A DNA stretch of 17,294 bases from contig DASWFO010000342.1 of assembly GCA_036394195.1 (NCBI GenBank), forward strand, positions 1 to 17,294, read 5' to 3'. Below, piece after piece: positions 1 to 6,634 of the stretch. The stretch comes from DATJPD01 sp036394195 (GTDB taxonomy: Bacteria > Pseudomonadota > Alphaproteobacteria > CACIAM-22H2). Each line of letters starts with the position of its first letter. The first letter of the stretch is position 1. A program made the translations under genes and the position numbers. Under the pieces are notes generated by a model, which saw only the letters and a program-made list of their open reading frames with translations, was not told the origin of the DNA and ran no database searches.

Positions 1-1364
1 GCTCCGATTATCCGAACCAGGTCAACAACGTCCTGTGCTTCCCGTTCATCTTTCGCGGCGCGCTCGACGTCGGTGCCACCACCATCAACGAGGCGATGAA
101 GGTCGCCTGCGTGCGCGCACTGGCGGACCTGGCCCTGGCCGAGCCGTCCGAGATCGTCGTTCAGGCCTATGGCGGGCAGCCGCCGGCGTTCGGCCCGGAG
201 AACCTGATCCCCAAGCCATTCGATCCGCGGCTGATCATCGAGCTCGCTCCGGCGGTGGCGAAGGCGGCGATGGACTCCGGCGTCGCGACCAGGCCGATCG
301 CCGACTTCAAGGAATATCGCCAGCGCCTGACCGAGTTCGTGTTCCGGTCCGGTATTTCGATCAAGCCCGTCTTCGACCGCGCCAAAGCGGATCCGCGCCG
401 CGTCGTGTACTGCGAAGGCGAGGACGAGCGCGTGCTCCGCGCCGTCCAGGCGGTGGTCGATGAAGGCGTGGCGCGCCCGATCCTGGTCGGCCGCACCGAT
501 GTCGTCGTCCGGCGCATCCAGCATCTCGGCCTGCGCCTCAAGGCCGAACGCGATTTCGAGATCTGCAACCCTGAGAACGATCCGCGCTATCCGGAGTACT
601 GGCGCCTCCTTCACAAGCTGCTGGAGCGCCGCGGCGTGACTCCCGAAGGGGCGCGCGAGCTCGTGCGCACCCGGCCGACCCTCATCGGGGCGCTCATGCT
701 GCATCGCGGCGAGGCGGAGGCGATGCTGTGCGGCACCAACGGCGGCTACTCGAACCATTTCCGCGAGCTCTGCGACATCCTCGGCCTCGCCCCGGGCGTG
801 CATGCGGCGGCGGCGCTGACCATGCTGATCCTTTCGAAGGGCATCTATTTCATCGCCGATACGCACGTCGCCTTCGATCCCTCGGCGGAAGACGTCGCCG
901 AGGTGGCGATTCTGGCCGCGCGCGAGGTGCGCCGCTTCGGCATCGAGCCGAAGATCGCGCTGCTCTCGCACACCAATTTCGGCAGCCGCGACACCGCGAC
1001 GTCGCGCAAGATGCGCGACGCCCGCGCCCTGATCGAAAAGCTGGCGCCTGAGCTCGAAGTCGAGGGCGAGATGCAGGGCGACGCTGCCGTGTCGGAAGCG
1101 ATCCGCGAGCGCATCTTCCCGAACTCGCGCCTGAAGGGGCAGGCCAACCTGCTGATCATGCCGAACCTCGATGCCGCCAACATCTCGTTCAATCTGCTGA
1201 AGCAGCTCGGCGAGGGCATCTCGGTCGGGCCCATACTGCTCGGCCTGACCAAGCCCGCGCATATCCTGACCTCGTCGGTCACGGTGCGCGGGATCCTCAA
1301 CATGAGCGCGCTCGCCGTGGTCGATGCCCAGGTCCATGCCGCGTCGCCGCCCGCCACCAGCTGA
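1..1364 (+). CDS. maeB: NADP-dependent malic enzyme, C-terminal part (5' end outside window)
   Basis: The protein converts malate to pyruvate and CO2 while reducing NADP. The reading frame is open from base 3 and begins inside the malic-enzyme domain at SDYPNQVNNVL, followed by FPFIFRGALDVGAT, a conserved stretch near the end of the NAD(P)-binding part. After a linker, the residues from about base 370 onward form the phosphotransacetylase-like domain of the MaeB type (CEGEDERVLRA, GGYSNHFRELC, MQGDAAVSE, LIMPNLDAANISFNL, LTSSVTVRGILNMSALAVVDAQ). In studied MaeB enzymes this domain is regulatory and senses acetyl-CoA rather than acting as a phosphotransacetylase; that is family knowledge. Roughly the last 450 residues are present and the stop is TGA at 1362-1364. 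The following MerR gene overlaps the 3' end. Sitting next to an acetyl-CoA-yielding leucine pathway may be meaningful, but that is inference. Confidence 0.93.
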   Translation, partial: SDYPNQVNNVLCFPFIFRGALDVGATTINEAMKVACVRALADLALAEPSEIVVQAYGGQPPAFGPENLIPKPFDPRLIIELAPAVAKAAMDSGVATRPIADFKEYRQRLTEFVFRSGISIKPVFDRAKADPRRVVYCEGEDERVLRAVQAVVDEGVARPILVGRTDVVVRRIQHLGLRLKAERDFEICNPENDPRYPEYWRLLHKLLERRGVTPEGARELVRTRPTLIGALMLHRGEAEAMLCGTNGGYSNHFRELCDILGLAPGVHAAAALTMLILSKGIYFIADTHVAFDPSAEDVAEVAILAAREVRRFGIEPKIALLSHTNFGSRDTATSRKMRDARALIEKLAPELEVEGEMQGDAAVSEAIRERIFPNSRLKGQANLLIMPNLDAANISFNLLKQLGEGISVGPILLGLTKPAHILTSSVTVRGILNMSALAVVDAQVHAASPPATS

Positions 1365-1770
1365 CGGGCGCGCGGCATCGCCTCAGGCGAGCTACGGCAT
1401 CGCGGAGCTCGCGCGCGAATTCGACGTCACCACGCGCACTATCCGCTTCTACGAAGCCGAAGGCCTGATCGCGCCGACGCGGCAGGGTCAGCGCCGCATC
1501 TTCGGCCCACGCGACCGGGTGCGGCTGAAGCTGATCCTGCGCGGCAAGCGGCTCGGCTTCTCGCTCGGCGAGATCAGCGAGATCATCGACCTCTATGACC
1601 GCGCGCCGGGCGAACTCGGGCAGCTCCGCTTCTTCATCGAAAAGATCCGCGTCCGCCGGGCCGAGCTCGACCGCCAGCGCCGCGACCTCGCGGACGCGCT
1701 GCACGAGCTGGCGGACGTCGAAACCCGCTGCCTCGAGCAGCTGCGGCGGCTGGAGCGCGCCCGCCGCTGA
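1324..1770 (+). CDS. liuR: MerR-family transcriptional regulator, probable LiuR
   Basis: This is a likely regulator of the downstream leucine/isovalerate catabolic operon. The N-terminal winged helix-turn-helix reads YGIAELAREFDVTTRTIRFY, then EAEGLIAP and a wing around RRIFGPRDRVRLKLI. Next come the helix LGFSLGEISEIIDLYDR and a C-terminal coiled coil rich in Arg, Glu and Leu, which is the usual MerR dimerisation layout. The protein is 148 residues from ATG 1324, or 144 from ATG 1336. Neither start has a good ribosome binding site, and both lie inside the maeB coding sequence, so translation may be coupled to maeB. Only one cysteine is present (near residue 138), so a metal-sensing MerR is unlikely. 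The LiuR assignment comes from position beside ivd-mcc genes and the palindrome that follows 13 nt after the stop. MerR family: very sure. LiuR role: fairly sure. Confidence 0.85.
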   Translation: MPRSMPRRRPPPADGRAASPQASYGIAELAREFDVTTRTIRFYEAEGLIAPTRQGQRRIFGPRDRVRLKLILRGKRLGFSLGEISEIIDLYDRAPGELGQLRFFIEKIRVRRAELDRQRRDLADALHELADVETRCLEQLRRLERARR

Positions 1771-1783
1771 TTGAGGGGGCGAG

Positions 1784-1811
1784 TAGTTGACGTTTACGTA
1801 AACGTCAACTA
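1784..1811. promoter_or_regulatory. 28-bp perfect palindromic operator, probable LiuR site
   Basis: The half-site TAGTTGACGTTTAC is followed directly by its exact reverse complement, centred between 1797 and 1798, with no spacer and no mismatch over 28 bp. It lies between the stop of the MerR gene and the first gene of the liu operon, and it contains the -35 box and spacer of the promoter below. LiuR-type MerR regulators are known to bind palindromic sites ahead of leucine-degradation genes. That this protein binds this site is inference. I saw no second copy in the window. Confidence 0.85.
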
Positions 1812-1815
1812 TGAT
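1787..1815 (+). promoter_or_regulatory. Sigma-70-like promoter of the liu operon
   Basis: TTGACG (1787-1792) and TATGAT (1810-1815) are separated by exactly 17 nt, close to consensus. The palindromic operator covers the whole -35 box and spacer and reaches the first two bases of the -10. A bound dimer should therefore compete with RNA polymerase, which suggests repression relieved by a pathway intermediate. The expected transcription start near 1822 gives a very short leader before the first gene. The spacer is 17 nt, not the 19-20 nt typical of classic MerR-activated promoters. Confidence 0.75.
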
Positions 1816-1838
1816 GGCGGCATGGGAGGACCGGCCAT

Positions 1839-2318
1839 GTGCGACCCGGTCACGGGATGAGCGCCCGCTTCATGGCGGCGAATCCGGCTTTTGCCACCCG
1901 CGTGCGCGACAGCTTCGGCCGCCAGGGGGCGATGGCCCTGATTGGCGCCGAGCTCGTGCATCTCGACGCGGGCGCGGCCGACGTCGCGGTCGCCTTCCGG
2001 CCCGATCTGGCGCAGCAGCACGGCTATTTTCACGGCGGCATTGTCGGGATGATCGCCGATTCGGCCGGCGGCTATGCGGCGTTCAGCCTGATGCCGGCGG
2101 GTGCCTCGGTGCTGACCGTCGAATACAAGATCAATCTGCTGGCGCCGGCGCATGGCGAGCGGCTCATTGCCCGTGGCCGGGTGGCGAAGCCCGGCCGCAC
2201 GCTCACCGTCTGCCATGTCGACGTGGTGGTGATCCGCGAGGGCCGGGAGACGACGTGCGCCACCGCGCTGCAGACCCTGATGGCCATGGCCGGCAAATCC
2301 GATGGACACGGGCCCTGA
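1839..2318 (+). CDS. PaaI-family hotdog thioesterase
   Basis: This is a predicted acyl-CoA thioesterase, first gene of the operon. The hotdog-fold core is visible as QQHGYFHGGIVGMIADSAGG, where HGG and the following Asp are the usual PaaI-type active-site region. It continues into LTVEYKINLLAPA and a C-terminal strand GRETTCATALQTLMAM. Length is 159 residues from GTG 1839, or 153 from ATG 1857. GTG 1839 is chosen because GGAGGA at 1825-1830 lies 8 nt upstream. ATG 1857 (MSARFMAAN) is the alternative and overlaps the stop of a 7-codon mini-ORF from 1837 in an ATGA arrangement. A likely role is release of CoA from accumulating branched acyl-CoA intermediates, but substrate cannot be read from sequence. 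Confidence 0.88.
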   Translation: MRPGHGMSARFMAANPAFATRVRDSFGRQGAMALIGAELVHLDAGAADVAVAFRPDLAQQHGYFHGGIVGMIADSAGGYAAFSLMPAGASVLTVEYKINLLAPAHGERLIARGRVAKPGRTLTVCHVDVVVIREGRETTCATALQTLMAMAGKSDGHGP

Positions 2319-2391
2319 GCCGATGAGTGCCGGCGAGGCGGTGGCGCGCACCACGCCGGGGAGCTAGAGTTTCACGAGGAGGAGACGGCGC

Positions 2392-3564
2392 ATGCTTCCC
2401 AATCGGCTGCCGGAATTCGACTTCGGCCTCGGCGGGGACGCCGACATGCTGCGCGAGAGCGTGCGCGACTTCTCGGCCGCCGAGATCGCGCCGCGCGCCG
2501 CGGCGATCGACCGCGACAATGAATTTCCCGCCGATCTGTGGCGGAAGATGGGGGCGCTCGGCATCCTCGGGGTCACCGCCGAGGAGGAGTATGGCGGTGC
2601 GGGGATGGGCTATCTCGAGCATTGCGTCGCGATGGAGGAGGTGAGCCGCGCCTCCGCCTCGGTGGGATTGTCCTACGGCGCCCATTCCAATCTCTGCGTC
2701 AACCAGATCCGCCGCAACGGCAGCGAGGCGCAGAGGCGCAAATATCTCCCGAAGCTGATCTCCGGCGAGCATGTGGGTGCCCTGGCCATGTCCGAGCCCG
2801 GGGCCGGCTCCGACGTTGTCGGCATGCGCACGCGCGCCGATAAGAAGGGCGACCGCTACGTCCTGAACGGCAGCAAGATGTGGATCACCAACGGGCCGGA
2901 CGCCGATACGCTGGTCGTTTACGCCAAGACCGACCCGAACGCCGGCCCGCGGGGTATCACCGCGTTTCTCATCGAGAAGGGCTTCAAGGGCTTCTCGACC
3001 GCGCAGAAGCTCGACAAGCTCGGCATGCGCGGCTCCAACACCTGCGAGCTCGTGTTCCAGGACTGCGAGGTACCGGAGGAGAACGTGCTCGGCTCGCTGG
3101 GCAAGGGCGTGAACGTGCTGATGAGCGGTCTCGACTACGAGCGCGCCGTGCTCGCCGCCGGCCCGTGCGGCATCATGCAGGCCTGCCTGGACGTCGTGGT
3201 TCCCTATGTCCACGAGCGCAAGCAGTTCGGCCAGGCGATTGGCGAGTTCCAGCTGGTCCAGGGCAAACTCGCGGATATGTACACCAGCACCAACGCCTGC
3301 AAGTCCTATGTCTATGCGGTGGCGCGCGCCTGCGATGCCGGCCGCACGTCGCGCAAGGACGCCGCCGGCGCCATCCTGTATGCCGCCGAGAAGGCGACTC
3401 AGGTGGCGCTCGATGCGATCCAGCTCCTCGGCGGCAATGGCTATATCAACGACTATCCGACCGGACGGCTGCTGCGCGACGCCAAGCTGTACGAGATCGG
3501 CGCCGGCACCTCGGAGATCCGCCGCTGGCTGATCGGTCGCGAGCTGTTCAGCGAGACGGCGTAG
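2392..3564 (+). CDS. ivd: Isovaleryl-CoA dehydrogenase (LiuA)
   Basis: This FAD flavoenzyme oxidises isovaleryl-CoA to 3-methylcrotonyl-CoA, the first committed step after leucine is converted to isovaleryl-CoA. At 390 residues it has the full family length. Acyl-CoA dehydrogenase signatures are ALAMSEPGAGSDV and KMWITNGPDADTLVVYAKT. The diagnostic feature is catalytic Glu250 in GLDYERAVLAAGP, the isovaleryl-CoA dehydrogenase position. The site used by most other acyl-CoA dehydrogenases near the C-terminus reads YEIGAGTSEIRR, with no catalytic Glu just before the GTS. The start is ATG 2392, with AGGAGGAG at 2377-2384 giving a strong ribosome binding site 7 nt upstream. A 73-nt gap separates it from the thioesterase, the largest gap in the operon, and the next gene starts 2 nt after the stop. 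Confidence 0.96.
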   Translation: MLPNRLPEFDFGLGGDADMLRESVRDFSAAEIAPRAAAIDRDNEFPADLWRKMGALGILGVTAEEEYGGAGMGYLEHCVAMEEVSRASASVGLSYGAHSNLCVNQIRRNGSEAQRRKYLPKLISGEHVGALAMSEPGAGSDVVGMRTRADKKGDRYVLNGSKMWITNGPDADTLVVYAKTDPNAGPRGITAFLIEKGFKGFSTAQKLDKLGMRGSNTCELVFQDCEVPEENVLGSLGKGVNVLMSGLDYERAVLAAGPCGIMQACLDVVVPYVHERKQFGQAIGEFQLVQGKLADMYTSTNACKSYVYAVARACDAGRTSRKDAAGAILYAAEKATQVALDAIQLLGGNGYINDYPTGRLLRDAKLYEIGAGTSEIRRWLIGRELFSETA

Positions 3565-3566
3565 GC

Positions 3567-3818
3567 ATGATCTATCTCGTCGCCATTTTCATCTCGCCGC
3601 TGGCGCTGCTGCTGATCGGCAAGTGGTTCCAGGCGATCCTCAATCTGGTGCTGTACGTCGCGGCGTGGATTCTCACGTTGACCATTGTCTTCCACGCCGG
3701 CGGGTTCATCTGTTGGGCCCTCGGCGTGCTCCACGCCGTGCTTGCGATCAACAGCCATCGGGCCGAGCGCCGCCATCGCGAGATGATGTCGGTGCTCGCG
3801 GCGGAGAAGAAACTGTGA
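3567..3818 (+). CDS. Small two-helix membrane protein, YqaE/Pmp3-like
   Basis: This is an 83-residue protein with two hydrophobic segments, about residues 2-18 and 24-62; the second may split into two passes around Gly45-Gly46. A basic tail follows (HRAERRHREMM). The pattern PLALLLIGKWFQAILNLVLY followed by GGFICWALGVLHAVLAI resembles the UPF0057 (YqaE/Pmp3) layout, in which a proline-leading helix precedes an Asn-Leu-rich helix and a Gly-X-X-HA motif. Members are small inner-membrane proteins linked to membrane potential or stress; the function here is unknown. It starts 2 nt after ivd, and its TGA overlaps the next gene's GTG as GTGA, so it is embedded in the operon. Family resemblance is moderate. 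Confidence 0.75.
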   Translation: MIYLVAIFISPLALLLIGKWFQAILNLVLYVAAWILTLTIVFHAGGFICWALGVLHAVLAINSHRAERRHREMMSVLAAEKKL

Positions 3819-4198
3819 CCCGTCGCCTCATCTCCGGCGGGTCGGCTTACGAGGCGAAATGGGGCTACAGCCGCGCCGTGGTCGACGGCGATTTCGTCTT
3901 CGTCGCCGGCACCACCGGTTTCGACTACGCGACCATGACCATTTCGCCGGACGCCGCCGAGCAGACGCGCCAGTGCCTGCGCGCCATCGCCAAGGCGCTG
4001 GCTGACGGCGGCTCGTCGCTCGCCGATATCGTGCGTGCGCGCTATTACCTGCCCGACCGCCAGGATTGGGAGGCCTGCGGCGCCGTGCTCGGAGACGCGT
4101 TCGGGGATATCCGCCCGGCGGCGACGGTCGTCTTCTGCGGCCTCGCCGATCCTCGGATGAAGATCGAGATCGAAGTCACCGCGCGGCGAAGGAGCTGA
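3815..4198 (+). CDS. Rid (YjgF/YER057c/UK114) family protein
   Basis: This is a 127-residue single-domain protein of the Rid fold, with AVVDGDFVFVAGTTGFD near the N-terminus, QCLRAIAKALADGGSSLADI in the middle and MKIEIEVTA at the end. Canonical RidA uses an Arg before the KIEIE strand to bind the imine carboxylate. Here the matching stretch is RPAATVVFCGLADP and the Arg position appears to be Ala102, so ordinary 2-aminoacrylate deaminase activity is doubtful. The start is GTG 3815, which overlaps the previous stop (GTGA) and follows a GGAGAA ribosome binding site. The longer frame upstream from 3623 lies inside the preceding gene and is rejected. The operon position suggests a role with a reactive intermediate of acyl-CoA catabolism, which is inference. 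Confidence 0.87.
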   Translation: MTRRLISGGSAYEAKWGYSRAVVDGDFVFVAGTTGFDYATMTISPDAAEQTRQCLRAIAKALADGGSSLADIVRARYYLPDRQDWEACGAVLGDAFGDIRPAATVVFCGLADPRMKIEIEVTARRRS

Positions 4199-4199
4199 T

Positions 4200-4880
4200 A
4201 TGCCGACTGTTCTCATCACGGGTGCCGGCCGCGGCCTTGGGTTCGAGCTGGCGCGGCAATACGCCGCCGACGGCTGGAAGGTGATCGGCACCGTGCGCGA
4301 CCCGAAGGCCGGCGCCAGGCTCTCGGCTCTTGGCAAGGGGGTTGAGGTGCATCTCGCCGACGTCACCGACCGGGCGGCGATCGCGCGCCTGGCCAAGGAC
4401 CTGAAAGCGGCGGCCATCGACGTCCTCATCTGCAACGCCGGCATCTATGGCCCGAAGGGCCAACCGTTCGGGAAGACCGATTACGCGGCCTGGGAAGAGG
4501 TGATGCGGGTGAACGTGCTGGCGCCGATGGCGGTCGTCGAGGCACTGGTCGACAACGTGGCGGAGAGCGATCTGAAGCGCATCGTCATGATGTCGAGCCG
4601 GCTCGCCTGCCTCGGCGTGTTCGAGGGCGGCGAGACCATCTATCGCTCCAGCAAGACGGCGCTCAACCAGGTCACCAAGTGCCTTGCCGTCGAGCTCGAG
4701 AAGCGCGGCATCACCGTGATCTCGGTCAGCCCGGGCTGGGTCAAGACCGACATGGGCGGCTCCGGCGCACCCCTGACGCCCGAGACGTCCATCGCGGGCC
4801 TCCGCCGGGTGATCGCGGGGCTCAGCCGCAAGGACACCGGCAAGTTCATCCATTACGACGGCTCGGAAAACCCTTGGTAG
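4200..4880 (+). CDS. Short-chain dehydrogenase/reductase, C-factor-like
   Basis: This 226-residue classical SDR has a Rossmann motif TGAGRGLG at residues 7-14, acidic residues of the LADVTD region near 52-57, and the NAG motif at 79-81. Active-site Ser is at 132/133 (MMSSRL), with Tyr148 and Lys152 in YRSSK, so the catalytic set is complete. The C-terminus ends TGKFIHYDGSENPW, the ending typical of the CsgA/C-factor-like SDR group. An AAGGAG ribosome binding site (4189-4194) lies 5 nt before ATG 4200, and only 1 nt separates the gene from the Rid gene. The enzyme should be an NAD(P)-dependent oxidoreductase, but its substrate cannot be told. It is not a required step of leucine degradation. 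Confidence 0.92.
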   Translation: MPTVLITGAGRGLGFELARQYAADGWKVIGTVRDPKAGARLSALGKGVEVHLADVTDRAAIARLAKDLKAAAIDVLICNAGIYGPKGQPFGKTDYAAWEEVMRVNVLAPMAVVEALVDNVAESDLKRIVMMSSRLACLGVFEGGETIYRSSKTALNQVTKCLAVELEKRGITVISVSPGWVKTDMGGSGAPLTPETSIAGLRRVIAGLSRKDTGKFIHYDGSENPW

Positions 4881-4885
4881 CTCCG

Positions 4886-6022
4886 ATGCAACTTACCGAA
4901 ACCCAGACCATGATCCGCGATGCGGCGCGCAGCTTCGCCCAGGAGAAGCTGGCGCCGTTCGCCGCCGAGTGGGACCGCGCGCACAGCTTTCCCAAGGAGG
5001 CGATCGCCGAGATGGGCCGCCTCGGCTTCATGGGCATGCAGGTGCCCGAGGAGTGGGGCGGGGCGGGTGTGGATCACGTCGCCTACGCGCTGGCGGTCGA
5101 GGAGATCGCAGCCGGCGACGGCTCGTGCTCGACGGTGATGAGCGTGCATAACTCCGTGGTGTGCATGCCGATCCTGAAGTTCGGCACCCCCGAGCAGAAG
5201 GAGCGGTTCCTGAAGCTGCTGGCCCGCGGCGACATGCTGGGCGCCTTCTGCCTCACCGAGCCGCAGGCGGGGTCGGACGCCTCGTCGATCAAGACGCGGG
5301 CGAAGCGCGACGGCAATCATTGGGTGCTGAACGGCACAAAGCAGTTCATCACCTCGGGGAAGAGCGCCGACGTCGCGATCGTGTTTGCAGTCACCGATCC
5401 GGCGCGCGGCAAGAAGGGGATCAGCGCCTTCATCGTGCCGACCAAGACCGCCGGCTGGACCGTGGCGCGGGTCGAGCACAAGCTCGGCCAGAACGCGACC
5501 GACTCCTGCCAGATCGTCCTCGATAATCTGCGGCTGACGCCCGACCACATGCTGGGCCAGGAAGGCGAGGGTTACAAGATCGCGCTCGGCAATCTCGAGG
5601 GCGGGCGGATCGGCATCGCGGCGCAATCGGTCGGCATGGCGCGGGCCGCGTACGAGGCGGCGGTCACCTACGCCAAGCAGCGCGAGACCTTCGGCAAGAA
5701 GATCATCGAACACCAGGCGGTGGCGTTCCGGCTCGCCGACATGGCGACGGGAATCGAGGCGGCGCGGCTTCTGGTGCTGAACGCCGCGCAGTTGCGCGAT
5801 GCGGGACAGCCCTGTCTGACCGAGGCCGCCATGGCGAAGCTGTTCGCCTCGGAGATGGCCGAGCGCGTGTGCTCGGACGCGATCCAGATCCACGGCGGCT
5901 ACGGCTACCTCAACGATTTTCCCGTCGAGCGGATCTATCGCGACGTGCGGGTCTGCCAGATCTACGAGGGAACATCCGACATCCAGCGGCTGGTGATCAG
6001 CCGCGCGATCGCGGGGGGATGA
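4886..6022 (+). CDS. Acyl-CoA dehydrogenase (short/branched-chain type)
   Basis: This 378-residue flavoenzyme shows AFCLTEPQAGSDASS, KQFITSGKSADVAIVFAVT and RETFGKKIIEHQAVAFRLADM, then a C-terminal IHGGYGYLNDFPVERIYRD. The catalytic base is Glu361 in QIYEGTSDIQR, the standard butyryl/medium-chain position, so it is distinct from the neighbouring isovaleryl-CoA dehydrogenase. It probably oxidises a straight short-chain or 2-methyl-branched acyl-CoA (butyryl-, isobutyryl- or 2-methylbutyryl-CoA). The start is ATG 4886, giving MQLTETQTMIRDAARSF, the family's usual N-terminus. The longer open frame from 4679 runs back into the SDR gene and is not used. No good ribosome binding site precedes it, so translation may depend on coupling to the SDR stop 5 nt upstream. 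Confidence 0.94.
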   Translation: MQLTETQTMIRDAARSFAQEKLAPFAAEWDRAHSFPKEAIAEMGRLGFMGMQVPEEWGGAGVDHVAYALAVEEIAAGDGSCSTVMSVHNSVVCMPILKFGTPEQKERFLKLLARGDMLGAFCLTEPQAGSDASSIKTRAKRDGNHWVLNGTKQFITSGKSADVAIVFAVTDPARGKKGISAFIVPTKTAGWTVARVEHKLGQNATDSCQIVLDNLRLTPDHMLGQEGEGYKIALGNLEGGRIGIAAQSVGMARAAYEAAVTYAKQRETFGKKIIEHQAVAFRLADMATGIEAARLLVLNAAQLRDAGQPCLTEAAMAKLFASEMAERVCSDAIQIHGGYGYLNDFPVERIYRDVRVCQIYEGTSDIQRLVISRAIAGG

Positions 6023-6023
6023 C

Positions 6024-6626
6024 ATGGCCACACCGATCGACTTCTATTTCGATTTCTCGAGCCCCTACGGCTACTTCGCCGCGGCGAAGATCGACGAGAT
6101 CGCGGCCCGTCACAAACGCGGCGTCAACTGGCGGCCGTTCCTGCTGGGGGCGGTGTTCAAGATCACCAAGATGCAGCCGCTGGTCGACTACCCGCTCAAG
6201 GGCGACTACATGAAGCGCGACTGGCAGCGCTTTGCGCGCCTGGTCGGGGTGAAATTCAAGCCCCCGGAGGTGTTTCCGTTCTCGGCGCTGACGGCAAGCC
6301 GGCTGTTTTACTGGCTGAACACGAAGGATCCCGAGCTCGCGCGAAAATTCGCCAAGGCCGTGTACCAGGCCGCGTTCGGCGAAGGCCGCGATATCGCAGC
6401 CATCGGCGCCCTCACGGCGATCGGCGAGCCGCTCGGAATCGCCGCCGGCGACATGGTCGCCGCCAGCAACGATCAGGCGATCAAGGACTTGCTGCGCCAG
6501 GAAATCGACGCGGCGATCGCCCGCGGCGTGTTCGGCTCGCCGTTCGTCGTGGTCGACGGCGAGCCGTTCTGGGGGGCGGACCGCCTCGACCAGGTGGATG
6601 GCTGGCTGGCGACGGGAGGCTGGTAA
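6024..6626 (+). CDS. 2-hydroxychromene-2-carboxylate isomerase-like (DsbA/GST-kappa fold)
   Basis: This 200-residue thioredoxin-like protein of the HCCA isomerase/GST-kappa group begins IDFYFDFSSPYGYFAA. Ser13 of this motif matches the catalytic serine of NahD, and no CxxC is present, so it is not a disulfide oxidoreductase. A middle helical insert contains DWQRFARLVGVKFKPP. The C-terminal IARGVFGSPFVVVDGEPFWG followed by DRLDQV is the glutathione-site signature of the family. Known members isomerise a naphthalene-degradation intermediate using glutathione. No other aromatic-degradation gene is present here, so the real substrate is probably different. It starts 1 nt after the acyl-CoA dehydrogenase stop behind a G-rich ribosome binding site, and mccB follows 8 nt later. 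Confidence 0.9.
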   Translation: MATPIDFYFDFSSPYGYFAAAKIDEIAARHKRGVNWRPFLLGAVFKITKMQPLVDYPLKGDYMKRDWQRFARLVGVKFKPPEVFPFSALTASRLFYWLNTKDPELARKFAKAVYQAAFGEGRDIAAIGALTAIGEPLGIAAGDMVAASNDQAIKDLLRQEIDAAIARGVFGSPFVVVDGEPFWGADRLDQVDGWLATGGW

Positions 6627-6634
6627 GCCCGAAC

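Noticed and set aside
2323..2367. 14-codon ORF between the thioesterase and ivd
   Set aside because: No ribosome binding site precedes it and the peptide has no feature of interest; chance ORF in a short gap.
4679..4885. Upstream extension of the second acyl-CoA dehydrogenase into the SDR gene
   Set aside because: Family N-termini match ATG 4886, and the extension is an out-of-frame reading of the SDR.
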